Assembly (NCBI RefSeq): GCF_022385335.1
Contig: NZ_CP092431.1
Span: forward strand, 9,486,001-9,550,000
Direction: 5' to 3'
Length of the DNA: 64,000 bases
From: Streptomyces deccanensis
Lineage (GTDB): Bacteria; Actinomycetota; Actinomycetes; Streptomycetales; Streptomycetaceae
Part shown: positions 33,159-42,047 of the stretch, piece after piece
How positions within the stretch are numbered: position 1 is the first letter of the stretch
Layout: the number at the start of each line of letters is the position of its first letter
Program-made: the position numbers and the translations under genes
Notes under the pieces: generated by a model
Database searches by the model: none
What the model saw: the letters and a program-made list of their open reading frames with translations, nothing else
Told to the model about the DNA's origin: nothing

Positions 33159-35438
33159 TCAGAACGTCAGCTTCCAGCTGTTGATGTAACCGGTGTCGAG
33201 GCTGGCCACGTCCTGCACCCGCAGCTTCCAGGTGCCGGCGGCCGTCTCCGAGGAGGCGTCCACCGTGTACGTGGCGACCACGTCGTCCGCCGAGTCGGAC
33301 GACGAGGAGTTCTTCAGCCGGTACGCGGTGCCGTCCGGGGCCACGAGGTCGACGACCAGGTCACCGCGCCAGGTGTGGACGATGTTCACGTCCACGCTGA
33401 GCGTGCTGGGTGCCGCTCCGGCCCGGTTGACGTTGATCGGCGACTCCACGGTGGAGTTGTCGGGGATCTGGTAGTCGGCGGTGTTCTCGAACACCGACTG
33501 GTTCCCCTCCTCGTCCACGCGCCAGGCGAAGCTCGCCGTGCCGGTCTCGTCGGCCGCGTCCGTCACGGTGACCGTCACCGTCGAGTTGCCGGCCGTGGTC
33601 GGGGCGCCGGAGATCCGGCCCGTGGCGGCGTCGATCGACAGCCCGTCCGGCAGTCCGGTGGCCGCGTACGACAGGGCGCCGGCGTTGGTGGAGGACGCCT
33701 GGACGTCCAGCGTGACGGACTGGCCGACCAGGGAGTACTGGGCGGCCGGCGGGACGACCGTCACACCGTCGAGGATCCGCGAACCGACGTTGATCGCGGC
33801 CCAGGCGTTGGCGGTGTTGTTGTAGGTCACCGAGCCGAGCCCGTACAGGTCGGCGGCGGCCTGCAGCGTGGCGGTGCGGGCGCCCGCGTAGTTGGTCGTG
33901 GACGTCATGTACGTGGTCAGCGCCCGGAACCAGATCTTCTCGGCCGCGTCCCGGCCTATCGGGGTCACCGGCAGCCCGTCGAAGGTCGGCGAGTCGTAGG
34001 AGACACCGTTGACGACCTTGGCGCCGCTGCCCTCGGAGGCCAGGTAGTACCAGTGGTTGGCCGGGCCCGAGGAGTAGTGGACGTCGACGTTGCCGAGCGT
34101 GGAGGACCAGTAGTCGCGCGAGGAGCCGTCCTTGCTGGGCTTGTCCATGTAACGCAGCGGCGTGCCGTCGCCGTTGATGTCGATCTTCTCGCCGACCAGG
34201 TAGTCCCCGACGTCTTCGGGGTTGCCCGCGGCGAACTCGACGGCGGCGGCGAAGATGTCGGAGGTCGCCTCGTTCAACCCACCGGACTCACCGCTGTAGT
34301 TGAGGCCCGCGGTGACCGAGGTCAGACCGTGCGTCATCTCGTGCGCGGCAACGTCGATCGAGGTGAGCGGGTTGGCGTTGCCCGAGCCGTCGCCGTACGT
34401 CATGCAGAAGCAGGAGTCCTGCCAGAACGCGTTGACGTAGTTGTTGCCGTAGTGCACCCGGCTGTACGGCGCGACGCCGTCGTTGCGCAGGCCGTTGCGG
34501 CCGTGCACGTTCTTGTAGTAGTCCCAGGTCAGCGCGGCGCCGTAGTGGGCGTCCGCGCCCGCCGTCTCCAGGTTGGCGGTGGTCCCGTCGCCCCAGACGT
34601 CGTCGGAGCCGCTGAAGAGCGTGCCGGTGCCGGAGGAGCCTCGGTTCAGGTTGTACGTGCGGTGGTTGCCCCGGTCCGCGTCGGTCAGCGTGTACGACGA
34701 GCCCGACTGGCTGGTGCCGAGGGTGACCGTGCCGCTGTAGCGGGTGTTGCCCGTGCCGGTGTGCACGGCCTCGTACTCGTACAGCTTCTTCCCGGTCTGC
34801 GCGTCGGTGATGACGTGCAGCTCACTGGGCGTGTCGTCGTGCTGGAAGCCGCTGACGACGGTCTCGTAGGCGAGGGTCGGCGTGCCCTTCGCGGCCCAGA
34901 CGACCTTGCGGATGCTGTCCGGAGCGGTCTTGGTGGACCCCTCCTCCTTCGCCGCCTTGAGCGCCTGCTTCTCGGCGGTGGCCCTGCTGACCTCGGCGCT
35001 GAGGTCCGACACCTTCAACTCGGGCTTGTAGGCCCGGGTGACGCTCTCGACCGCGCCGGACTTGGCGGCGTGCACGACCAGGTCGCCGCCGAGTACGGGC
35101 AGACCGGCGTAGGTGCGCTCGTAGCGGGTGTGCGTGGTGCCGTCGGCGTCCTTGACGACGTCGCGGACCCGCAACTCCTCCTGGCTGCCGAGGTCCAGGC
35201 GGTCGGCGGTCGTGTCCGTGGCCTTCTCGGCCTGCCGGACGAGGGTCGCCCGCTGGGCGGGGGTGAGCTGTGCGGGCAGTGACCCGCGGTCCGCCTTGGC
35301 CGCCGTGGGACGGGCGGTGCCTTCGCCGCCGTCGCCACGTGCGATCGCGGGGGCGCCCGGGACGGCGACGGCGAGTACCGCCGCCGCGACGACGAGGGCG
35401 GCCGTGGCCGTGGTGCGTCTGTGGGGGGTGGATCTCAC
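33159..35438 (-). CDS. Secreted M4 (thermolysin-family) metalloprotease with Ig-like and P domains
   Basis: This zinc endopeptidase of 759 residues is exported. The GTG at 35438 has AAAGGAG five bases upstream and is followed by a signal peptide (TTATAALVVAAAVLAVAVPGAPA). After it come the FTP/PepSY propeptide (ELRVRDVVKDADGTTHTRYER, YEYEAVHTG) and the peptidase domain with the zinc site AAHEMTHGLTS near residue 363 and the third ligand in SGGLNEATSDIFA; the C-terminal half carries the catalytic His region. Then follow a putative-Ig domain (YAATGLPDGLSIDAATGRISG) and a proprotein-convertase P domain (VNIVHTWRGDLVVDLVAPDGTAY). The last two domains are accessory. It converges with the MMPL gene. 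Confidence 0.94.
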   Translation of the reverse strand: MRSTPHRRTTATAALVVAAAVLAVAVPGAPAIARGDGGEGTARPTAAKADRGSLPAQLTPAQRATLVRQAEKATDTTADRLDLGSQEELRVRDVVKDADGTTHTRYERTYAGLPVLGGDLVVHAAKSGAVESVTRAYKPELKVSDLSAEVSRATAEKQALKAAKEEGSTKTAPDSIRKVVWAAKGTPTLAYETVVSGFQHDDTPSELHVITDAQTGKKLYEYEAVHTGTGNTRYSGTVTLGTSQSGSSYTLTDADRGNHRTYNLNRGSSGTGTLFSGSDDVWGDGTTANLETAGADAHYGAALTWDYYKNVHGRNGLRNDGVAPYSRVHYGNNYVNAFWQDSCFCMTYGDGSGNANPLTSIDVAAHEMTHGLTSVTAGLNYSGESGGLNEATSDIFAAAVEFAAGNPEDVGDYLVGEKIDINGDGTPLRYMDKPSKDGSSRDYWSSTLGNVDVHYSSGPANHWYYLASEGSGAKVVNGVSYDSPTFDGLPVTPIGRDAAEKIWFRALTTYMTSTTNYAGARTATLQAAADLYGLGSVTYNNTANAWAAINVGSRILDGVTVVPPAAQYSLVGQSVTLDVQASSTNAGALSYAATGLPDGLSIDAATGRISGAPTTAGNSTVTVTVTDAADETGTASFAWRVDEEGNQSVFENTADYQIPDNSTVESPINVNRAGAAPSTLSVDVNIVHTWRGDLVVDLVAPDGTAYRLKNSSSSDSADDVVATYTVDASSETAAGTWKLRVQDVASLDTGYINSWKLTF

Positions 35439-35587
35439 GCGAACTCCTTTGCTGCGGCCGGTCGGACGAGCGGCCGTACGAAGGCCCCGGTGCACGGGTC
35501 GAGGCACCGGGTGGTGCAGGGAGTGCTGCGATGCGGGTGCGCGTGCGCCGTCGTGAGACGGAGTGTGCACAGAGTGACAGATGTGGA

Positions 35588-35604
35588 GCTCCTGTGTCAG
35601 GAGC
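35588..35604. promoter_or_regulatory. Short palindrome upstream of the protease gene
   Basis: GCTCCTG-TGT-CAGGAGC is a perfect 7-3-7 inverted repeat in the 195-base gap upstream of the M4 protease gene, about 150 bases before its start. The surrounding DNA is AT-richer than average. It could be an operator or the end of the neighbouring gene's transcript. Confidence 0.25.
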
Positions 35605-35633
35605 ACAACAAGTGTTTGGCCGGAACCGAACGA

Positions 35634-36866
35634 TCACCGAACGCCGGTGACCAGCCGCTTCCCGGCGGCGGCCCGCACCTCGATCTCCTCCATGGGATCG
35701 TCCCGCAACTCCACCAGCCGCTCGGCGACGTGCGGCAGATCGGGCGCGTGGGCGATCCCCAGCAGACGGGCGCCGGATTCGCAGTCCCACAGCGACTCGG
35801 TGTGCACGAAGTCGAGTCCGGCCGGCGCGACGGCCGCCAACGCCTTGACCAGGGCGGGCCGTTCGTAGGAGTGCGGGGTGCGCAGCCACAGGCGACGCAG
35901 CACCGGCGCCGCCTCGGCGCCCGCCGCGCCGAACCGGGCGATCCCGGCGGCCGGGACGGCGGGGCCGCACCACTGGCGTGCCGCTTCGTGCGCCACGAGT
36001 TCCGCGAGGAGTACCGGCAGGTCCCGGAGCGCGCCGTGCTCCGCCAGCACCTGGACGCCGATCCACGACAACCACGGCCGTCCGTCCGCCGCCCAGGCCC
36101 GTGCCTCGGGGACGGCGAGCGGGCCGAGCCGCAGGACCGCCGACGTGAGCCCCGGCAGGGGGAGTTCGCCGTTCACCTCCGCAAGGCCCGGCACCAGCGG
36201 GAGGAGCCCCGGCTCCGGTGGACGCCCGGCCAGGGAGCGCAGCGCCTCGATCCTGGTGTGACGGGCCGATCCGCCGTCGGCGAGGATCTCCAGCAGTCGG
36301 GTACCGCTCGGACCCACGTCGAGCGGGTGCGGCCGTCGCGGGCGGACGGGGGGATGTGTTTCGGCCCCCACGCGCCAGCGCGTCCAGGGCGCGGAGCGCC
36401 ACAACCGGGGCCGCTCCCCGCCCAGTCGGGCCCGTGCCACGCCCGACAGGTCGTCCCACCACTCGACCGGCCAGGCGTCCGCCACCGACTCCAGCACATC
36501 GGTCCAGTGCTCGCCCTCACGGACGTACGCCCGCAACGCCTCGCGCGCCTCGGCCGATCCCGAGAGCGCGAGGAGTTCCAGCATCCTGGTGGCCCGCTCG
36601 CAGTCGTCCTCGTCGCCCGCGAGGAGGGCGAGCACGGGGTCCGCGGCGAGCCCCGACTCCCGTATGAGGCGCGCCAGATAGAGAGCGCGGTCGTCGACCA
36701 CGGTGTCCCACCGCCAGTCCCGCCGCACGACCTCGACGACCGCCGCGGCGGCCTCCTCCGGTGCGTCGAGCGCCCGCAACGCGCCCAGTCCGCGCCCGCG
36801 TTGCAGCAACCCCTCCAGCGTGTCCGGAGGGGCGTACACCTGGCCGCCCGCGGCGTCGTCGCTCAT
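35634..36866 (-). CDS. Hypothetical helical-repeat protein
   Basis: The product has 410 residues and looks like an irregular HEAT-type helical repeat protein: ALYLARLIRESGLAADPVLALLAGDEDD, RATRMLELLALSGSAEAREALRAYV, GTRLLEILADGGSARHTRIEALRSLAG and VLAEHGALRDLPVLLAELVAHEAAR are consistent with paired helices of 30-40 residues. There is no signal peptide or membrane segment, and no catalytic motif. The ATG at 36866 has no evident ribosome site. It lies between the protease gene and a methyltransferase, both on the same strand, without signs of an operon. I cannot name a family. Confidence 0.7.
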   Translation of the reverse strand: MSDDAAGGQVYAPPDTLEGLLQRGRGLGALRALDAPEEAAAAVVEVVRRDWRWDTVVDDRALYLARLIRESGLAADPVLALLAGDEDDCERATRMLELLALSGSAEAREALRAYVREGEHWTDVLESVADAWPVEWWDDLSGVARARLGGERPRLWRSAPWTRWRVGAETHPPVRPRRPHPLDVGPSGTRLLEILADGGSARHTRIEALRSLAGRPPEPGLLPLVPGLAEVNGELPLPGLTSAVLRLGPLAVPEARAWAADGRPWLSWIGVQVLAEHGALRDLPVLLAELVAHEAARQWCGPAVPAAGIARFGAAGAEAAPVLRRLWLRTPHSYERPALVKALAAVAPAGLDFVHTESLWDCESGARLLGIAHAPDLPHVAERLVELRDDPMEEIEVRAAAGKRLVTGVR

Positions 36867-36942
36867 CGCCGCGCAGCCTGCCGGAGACGCCCGACCGGCA
36901 CCACTGGTTTTTCAGCGGCCCCTCACGGCCTGTGGGGGCTCG

Positions 36943-37758
36943 TCACGGCTTGCGGGCGAGGCCGCCGTGTTCGGCGATGACCTCCGGGGCGGGGTCGGTG
37001 ACGTCCGGACGCCAGAGCGGGACCGAGACCACGCCGGGGTCGAGGAGTTCCAGGCCGTCGAAGAAGGAGGTGATCTCGTCGACGGTGCGCAGGTTGTACG
37101 GAACGGCGCCGCTCTCGTTGTAGCCGTCCTGGGCCTGCTCGAAGACCGGGTCGATGCCCCGCGAACCGTCGTTGATGGAGAGGTAACTCCCGGCCGGCAG
37201 CGCCCCCATCAGACGGTCCACGATGGAACGCGCCTGGTCGTGGTCGGCGACGTGGCCCAGGATGTTGCTGAGGATCAGCGCGGTGGGCCGGGTGAGGTCC
37301 AGGGTGTCGGCGGCCGCCGCGAGGATGCGGTCGGGGTCGAGCACGTCGGCGTCCACGTAGGCGGTCGCCCCCTCCGGCGTGGAGTAGAGCAGGGCGCGGG
37401 CGTGGGCCAGGACCAGGGGGTCGTTGTCGACGTAGACGATCCGGGACTCGGGGGCGATCCGCTGGGCCACCTCGTGGGTGTTCTCGGCGGTCGGCAGACC
37501 CGTACCGACGTCCAGGAACTGCCGTATGCCCGCTTCGGCCACGAGGTGGGTGATGTTGCGCCGCAGGAACGCGCGGCTGCTGCGGGCGATGGTCACGATG
37601 CCGGGGAACACGGCGGTGTAGGCGTCACCGGCCTGCTCGTCGACGGGGTAGTTGTCCTTCCCGCCCAGCCAGTAGTTCCAGATACGGGCCGAGTGCGGCA
37701 CCGAGGTGTCGATCTTCTGATGCGCAGCCGGACCCGGCGTGGTCGCGTGGTCGGTCAT
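36943..37758 (-). CDS. DUF574-family SAM-dependent methyltransferase
   Basis: This 271-residue protein belongs to the DUF574/Methyltransf_19 group, expanded in Streptomyces. The start MTDHATTPGPAAHQKIDTSVPHSARIWNYWLGGKDNYPVD is characteristic, as is FLDVGTGLPTAENTHEVAQ (SAM-binding motif I) and IVYVDNDPLVLAHARALL (motif II). ALILSNILGHVAD is the third motif and PAGSYLSINDGSRG the fourth. Members often sit beside small DUF397/XRE genes, none of which are here. The substrate is unknown. The frame is open to 37890 but upstream codons do not match the family start. Confidence 0.9.
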   Translation of the reverse strand: MTDHATTPGPAAHQKIDTSVPHSARIWNYWLGGKDNYPVDEQAGDAYTAVFPGIVTIARSSRAFLRRNITHLVAEAGIRQFLDVGTGLPTAENTHEVAQRIAPESRIVYVDNDPLVLAHARALLYSTPEGATAYVDADVLDPDRILAAAADTLDLTRPTALILSNILGHVADHDQARSIVDRLMGALPAGSYLSINDGSRGIDPVFEQAQDGYNESGAVPYNLRTVDEITSFFDGLELLDPGVVSVPLWRPDVTDPAPEVIAEHGGLARKP

Positions 37759-37916
37759 GTCTACCGTCCGTCTTTCAGCCGAAGCGAGGAGTTCCGGACA
37801 CAACTTACGTCCCGACACCCCATTTCCGTACGCCAGTTCACCTTTTCCGGAACTTCCGGGCCGGGTTCGCGCGTCCATCGAGTGACGCATCCGGTGCGCG
37901 ACGGAGGTGGGTTGCC

Positions 37917-38135
37917 ATGACGACGAACGACCCGGGCACGATCGAGACCACGCTGGCCGACGGCAGGCGCATGACCCTGTCGCTGCCTCCGACGGACGCG
38001 GGATGGGCCGCCGACGGGATCAAGGCACTGCGCCCCGTTCCGCCCACCCACACCGGCCGAGGAGAGAATCCCCCCGCCCTCCCCGAACGCCCCGCCCTCC
38101 CGCTGGAGGTGGCGCTGCTCGGCTTCGGCGCCTGA
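37917..38135 (+). CDS. Small hypothetical protein
   Basis: This 72-residue reading frame begins MTTNDPGTIETTLADGRRMT with GGAGG nine bases before the ATG. It is divergent from the DUF574 methyltransferase across 158 bases. Its composition is Pro/Leu-rich at the end (PALPERPALPLEVALLGFGA), with no membrane segment or known motif. The ribosome site and isolated position support a real gene, but small size and high GC make it uncertain. Confidence 0.5.
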   Translation: MTTNDPGTIETTLADGRRMTLSLPPTDAGWAADGIKALRPVPPTHTGRGENPPALPERPALPLEVALLGFGA

Positions 38136-38277
38136 CACCGCACCGGACGACGCCCGCCCCAGCCTTTCCGACACCGGCCGGAGCCGTCGGGGGAGTACGT
38201 TGAGGACTTCGACGAGACCCGATGGCTGCGGCCCGCTCCGACACACGGGGCGGCGAGCGGTGGGCAGGGGAGGCGGC

Positions 38278-39111
38278 GTGCCGGACGCATGGCGGTGGGA
38301 CCCCACGCTCTTCCGGGGCAGCGCGGCGTACTACGAGCGGGGCCGGCTCCCGTACGCCACCGGATTCGCCGAAGCCCTCGCCGGGGCCCTCGGGCTGGAC
38401 GGCCGCGGCCGGCTCCTCGACGTCGGCTGCGGACCCGGGATCGTGGTGCTGCCGATGGCGCGGTACGTCGCGGAGGCCGTCGGCGTCGACCCGGACGAGG
38501 ACATGCTGGCCGAGGCCGAACGCCGGGCCGGACGCCTGGGGGTCACCAACGCGCGCTGGGTGGCCGCCCGCGCCGAGGACCTGCCGGCGGGGTTGGGGAC
38601 CTTCCGGACCGTCGTGTTCGCACAGTCCTTCCACTGGACGGACCGGGACCAGGTCGCCGCCACCGTGCTGCGGATGCTGGAGCCAGGGGGCGCGTTCGTC
38701 CACGTGAGCGACCTGAAGGAGCCGGCTCCCGAGCCGGCGCCGTCGCCCGGCCCGCCGTACGACCGGATCCAGGACCTGGTACGCCGCTATCTGGGACCGG
38801 TGCGTCGCGCGGGGCAGGGCGTACTGGTCGACGGCACGCCGGGAGGCGAGGCGGCGATCATCGAGCGCGCCGGGTTCGCCGGTCCCGAGCGACTGGTGGT
38901 GCCGGCCGGGGAGGTCGTCACCCGCACCTCGGACGACATCGTGGCGTGGGTGTTCTCCCGCTCCGATTCCGCGCCCCACCTCTTCGGCGACAAGCTCCCG
39001 GAGTTCGAACGGGACCTGCGCACGCTACTGACGACGACGGCCCCCGACGGCGGCTTCGCGGAACGCCTCCCGGCGACCGAGATCAGGATCTGGCGGAAGC
39101 CCGCGGGGTGA
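38278..39111 (+). CDS. Class I SAM-dependent methyltransferase
   Basis: The GTG at 38278 has GGGGAGG four bases upstream and gives a 277-residue protein starting VPDAWRWDPTLFRGSAAYYERGRLPY. The SAM fold is clear: GRLLDVGCGPGIVVLPMARYV (motif I), AVGVDPDEDMLAEAERRA (acidic loop), WVAARAEDLPAGLG, TVVFAQSFHWTD and MLEPGGAFVHVSD. The C-terminal part carries substrate-binding helices with WRKPAG at the end. Methyltransf_11 relatives act on small molecules in many pathways. It is a single gene with no biosynthetic neighbours that reveal its substrate. Confidence 0.9.
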   Translation: MPDAWRWDPTLFRGSAAYYERGRLPYATGFAEALAGALGLDGRGRLLDVGCGPGIVVLPMARYVAEAVGVDPDEDMLAEAERRAGRLGVTNARWVAARAEDLPAGLGTFRTVVFAQSFHWTDRDQVAATVLRMLEPGGAFVHVSDLKEPAPEPAPSPGPPYDRIQDLVRRYLGPVRRAGQGVLVDGTPGGEAAIIERAGFAGPERLVVPAGEVVTRTSDDIVAWVFSRSDSAPHLFGDKLPEFERDLRTLLTTTAPDGGFAERLPATEIRIWRKPAG

Positions 39112-39372
39112 ACGGCGCCGCCTTCGACGGCGGCTGTCCGTCGGCGGTCGGCGGCCGGGGATCTCGCTGTCGTAAGGCGAGTACGTGCAGGTAGGCTCGA
39201 TGGGCCCGGGGTGCCGGCAAGCTCAGGGCGTTGGCGGCGACCGCGCCCGCCTGGCTCCGGCTGGGAGCGGGGTCCGTCTCATGGCGGGCGGTCGCCGGTC
39301 CGGAGTCGGAAGGAACCACCAGAGCATGCGTGTCCACGCGAACGTGAACCGACGTCCTACGGGGGCGGACAG

Positions 39373-40446
39373 GTGAGCGGCGGCGAAGAGCCCGTCCTCC
39401 TGCACACCACCGGTCGGGTCGGCCACATCGTCCTCAACCGGCCGAGGGCGCTCAACGCCCTGGACCACACCATGGTGCGGCGCGTCGACGAGGCGCTCAC
39501 CGCCTGGGAACACGACCCGGCCGTGGAGACCGTCGTCGTCACCGGCGCCGGGGAGCGCGGACTGTGCGCGGGCGGCGACATCCGGGTCGTCCACGACGAC
39601 GCCCGCGACGGTGACGGCACCGCCTCGGCCGCGTTCTGGCGCGACGAGTACCACCTCAACGCCCGTATCTCCCACTACGCCAAGCCCTACGTCGCCGTCA
39701 TGGACGGCATCGTGATGGGCGGCGGCGTCGGGATCTCCGCGCACGGCAGCGTCCGGATCGTCACCGAACGGTCGCGGATAGCCATGCCCGAGACCGGCAT
39801 CGGCTTCGTCCCGGACGTCGGCGGCACCCGTCTGCTGGCCCTCGCGCCGGGCGAACTCGGCACCCTCCTCGCCCTCACCGGCGCGGAGATCGGCGCCGGT
39901 GACGCCCTGCTGTGCGGACTCGCCGATCACTACGTGCCGTCCGCGTCGCTCGGCGCGCTCCTCGACGACCTCGCCGAACTGCCTGCCCGGGAGGCCGTGG
40001 CACGGCACGTACGGCAGCCGCCCCCCGGTGACCTGGCGGAACGACGGGAATGGATCGACGCCTGCTTCGCCGCCGACACGGCCGAGGAGATCGTCCGACG
40101 TCTGCTCGCGCACGGCGACCCGGCGGCGAAGGAGACCGCCGAGACCCTGCTGGCCAAGTCCCCCACCGCCGTCAAGGTCACCCTCACCGCCGTGCGGCGG
40201 GCCAGGACCCTCGGCTCCCTGGAAGAGGCGCTGAACCAGGAGTACCGAGTCTCCTGCGCCGCCCTCACCACCCCCGACCTCGTCGAGGGCATCCGGGCCC
40301 AGGTCGTCGACAAGGACCGCCGCCCCCGTTGGACCCCGGCCACGCTCGCCGACGTCACCGACGCCGACGTGCACCGCTTCTTCGCCCCGCTGGGCGACCG
40401 CGAACTGGGCCTCGCCCCCGGCCGCACCGCACACGACAACACCTAG
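39373..40446 (+). CDS. Enoyl-CoA hydratase/3-hydroxyisobutyryl-CoA hydrolase-family protein
   Basis: This crotonase-superfamily protein of 357 residues has the oxyanion-hole segments VVVTGAGERGLCAGGDIRVVHDD and VAVMDGIVMGGGVGISAHGS and the catalytic region MPETGIGFVPDVGGTRLLAL. Length and the C-terminal extension (TPATLADVTDADVHRFFAPLG) match 3-hydroxyisobutyryl-CoA hydrolases of valine breakdown rather than ordinary enoyl-CoA hydratases. The GTG at 39373 follows GGGGGCGGACAG; longer frames back to 39211 look non-coding. The acetyltransferase gene starts nine bases after its stop, so the two are likely cotranscribed. The precise acyl-CoA substrate is inferred. Confidence 0.85.
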   Translation: MSGGEEPVLLHTTGRVGHIVLNRPRALNALDHTMVRRVDEALTAWEHDPAVETVVVTGAGERGLCAGGDIRVVHDDARDGDGTASAAFWRDEYHLNARISHYAKPYVAVMDGIVMGGGVGISAHGSVRIVTERSRIAMPETGIGFVPDVGGTRLLALAPGELGTLLALTGAEIGAGDALLCGLADHYVPSASLGALLDDLAELPAREAVARHVRQPPPGDLAERREWIDACFAADTAEEIVRRLLAHGDPAAKETAETLLAKSPTAVKVTLTAVRRARTLGSLEEALNQEYRVSCAALTTPDLVEGIRAQVVDKDRRPRWTPATLADVTDADVHRFFAPLGDRELGLAPGRTAHDNT

Positions 40447-40455
40447 GCTGCCGAC

Positions 40456-41004
40456 GTGACCCACACCCCCCACAGCCCCGAAGCCCCCGAAGCCCTCCGG
40501 ATCAGGCCCGGCGGCCCGGGCGACGCACCGGCCATCCTCCGTATGCTCGACTCGGCCGTCGCCTGGATGAACGCGCGCGGCAACACCGAACAGTGGGGCA
40601 CGATCCCGTACTCGGCGCGCCCCGACGGACCGTCGAGGATCGACCGCTACACGACCGAGAACACCCCGTACATCGCGGAGTGGGACGGCACACCCGTCGG
40701 AGCCCTCGTCCTGGACACCGGCCCCAGCCCGCAGATGCCGATCCCGCCGGCCGACGAACCCGAGCGCTACGTCCGCCTCCTCGTCACCGACCGGCGGCAC
40801 GCCGGTCGCGGCATCGGCGCGGCCCTGCTCTCCCAAGCCGTCGACGAAACCCGCCGGGCGGGCGTGGACCTCCTCCGCGTCGACTGCTGGGCGGGCGAGG
40901 GCGGTCGTCTCGTCGCGTTCTACGAACGCAACGGCTTCACCCGGACCACGCCCTTCCGCTCCGGCGCCTGGCCGGGCCAGGTGCTGGCCCGCAGACTCGG
41001 CTGA
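40456..41004 (+). CDS. GNAT-family N-acetyltransferase
   Basis: This 182-residue acetyltransferase starts at a GTG nine bases after the crotonase gene. The N-terminal ALRIRPGGPGDAPAILRMLDSAVAWMNARG is typical, and the acetyl-CoA-binding loop is RLLVTDRRHAGRGIGAALLSQAV (R/Q-x-x-G-x-G/A is RHAGRGIG). The C-terminus has VDLLRVDCWAGEGGRLVAFYERNGFTRT, the conserved last strand and helix. The acceptor is unknown. Its end is followed by a small hairpin and convergent hemC. Confidence 0.9.
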   Translation: MTHTPHSPEAPEALRIRPGGPGDAPAILRMLDSAVAWMNARGNTEQWGTIPYSARPDGPSRIDRYTTENTPYIAEWDGTPVGALVLDTGPSPQMPIPPADEPERYVRLLVTDRRHAGRGIGAALLSQAVDETRRAGVDLLRVDCWAGEGGRLVAFYERNGFTRTTPFRSGAWPGQVLARRLG

Positions 41005-41019
41005 CCGGCCGGGCCGGTC
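41003..41019. terminator. Small hairpin after the acetyltransferase gene
   Basis: GACCGGC at 41003-41009 and GCCGGTC at 41013-41019 form a 7-3-7 inverted repeat that begins at the stop codon of the acetyltransferase. It may terminate transcription toward convergent hemC. Confidence 0.4.
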
Positions 41020-41041
41020 GCCGCAGAGGAGCCGGCGCGGA

Positions 41042-41974
41042 TCAGTGCGCGATGCCGTCGATGAGGTCGCGGGCGCCCTGGCGGAGGAGAGCCACCGCTA
41101 CGGAGGTGCCCAAGGTCGCGGGGTCCAGGCGCCCCGCCCACTCGTGCGCGTTGAGGACCGTCTTGCCGTCGGGGGTGAACACCGAGGCCCGCAGGGAGAG
41201 TTCACCGCCGCGGTCCGTGCGGGCGAAGCCGGCGATGGGGCTGTTGCAGTGGCCCTGCAGCACGTGCAGGAACATCCGCTCGGCGAGAGTCTCGCGATGG
41301 GTGTCCGGATCGCCGAGCCCACTGACCGTGTCGATGGTGTCGGTGTCGTCCTCCCGGCACTGGAGCGCCAGCACGCCCGCGCCGATGGGCGGCATCATCG
41401 TGTCCACGGACAGGATCTCGCTGATCACGTCGGCACGGCCGATCCGCTCCAGCCCGGAGACGGCCAGCAGCAGCGCGTCCGCCTCGCCCGCGGCCAGCTT
41501 CTCCAGCCGGCGGTTGGCGTTGCCGCGGAACGGCACACAGTCCAAGTGCGGGTGGGAGGCGGCGAGTTGCGCGGTGCGCCGCACGGAGGAGGTGCCGATA
41601 CGGGTTCCGGCCGGCAGTTCGTCCAGGGTGCGTCCGGCGGGGTCCACGAGCGCGTCCCGGATGTCGTCCCGCTTCAGGAACGCCGCGAACATCGTGCCCG
41701 CCGGGAGGGGCCGGTCGGCGGGGATGTCCTTCACGCAGTGCACGGCGAGATCGGCCTCGCCCGCGACCAGCGCGGCGTCGACCTCCTTGGTGAACGCCCC
41801 CTTGCCCTCGACCTGGGAGAGATCGCCCATCCACTTGTCCCCGGTCGTCTTCACGGGGACCACCTCGGTGCGCAACGCCGGGTGGAGCACGGCGAGTTCG
41901 GCGCGCACGCGCTCCACCTGCGCCAGAGCCATGGGTGAGTCTCGGGAGACGATACGAATCAGGTCCTGCGACAT
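41042..41974 (-). CDS. hemC: Hydroxymethylbilane synthase (stand-alone HemC homologue)
   Basis: HemC (porphobilinogen deaminase) joins four porphobilinogens to hydroxymethylbilane. The product is 310 residues. The cofactor-carrying cysteine is kept in [14 protein letters not shown]; the catalytic Asp lies in [14 protein letters not shown] (the usual Ser before Lys-Asp is Cys); substrate-binding arginines are in [22 protein letters not shown] and [12 protein letters not shown]. Sequence deviates from the canonical Streptomyces form (for example VHSLKD and RGNVxTRL), and no other heme genes are nearby, so it is probably a paralogue outside the main hemACD cluster. The key residues look intact. 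Confidence 0.87.
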   Translation of the reverse strand: MSQDLIRIVSRDSPMALAQVERVRAELAVLHPALRTEVVPVKTTGDKWMGDLSQVEGKGAFTKEVDAALVAGEADLAVHCVKDIPADRPLPAGTMFAAFLKRDDIRDALVDPAGRTLDELPAGTRIGTSSVRRTAQLAASHPHLDCVPFRGNANRRLEKLAAGEADALLLAVSGLERIGRADVISEILSVDTMMPPIGAGVLALQCREDDTDTIDTVSGLGDPDTHRETLAERMFLHVLQGHCNSPIAGFARTDRGGELSLRASVFTPDGKTVLNAHEWAGRLDPATLGTSVAVALLRQGARDLIDGIAH

Positions 41975-42047
41975 GAAGGCACGATAGCCCCTCGGGATGG
42001 GCCCCGATGACCACTCCGGGCCCCGGTGCCGGGCCAGACCGCCGCCC

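Noticed and set aside
30903..35282. Very long open plus-strand frame (1459 codons) running over the MMPL and protease genes
   Set aside because: It is a shadow frame caused by high GC. Its protein is Arg/Gly/Val-rich without known motifs, while the MMPL and M4 protease frames show clear family sequences.
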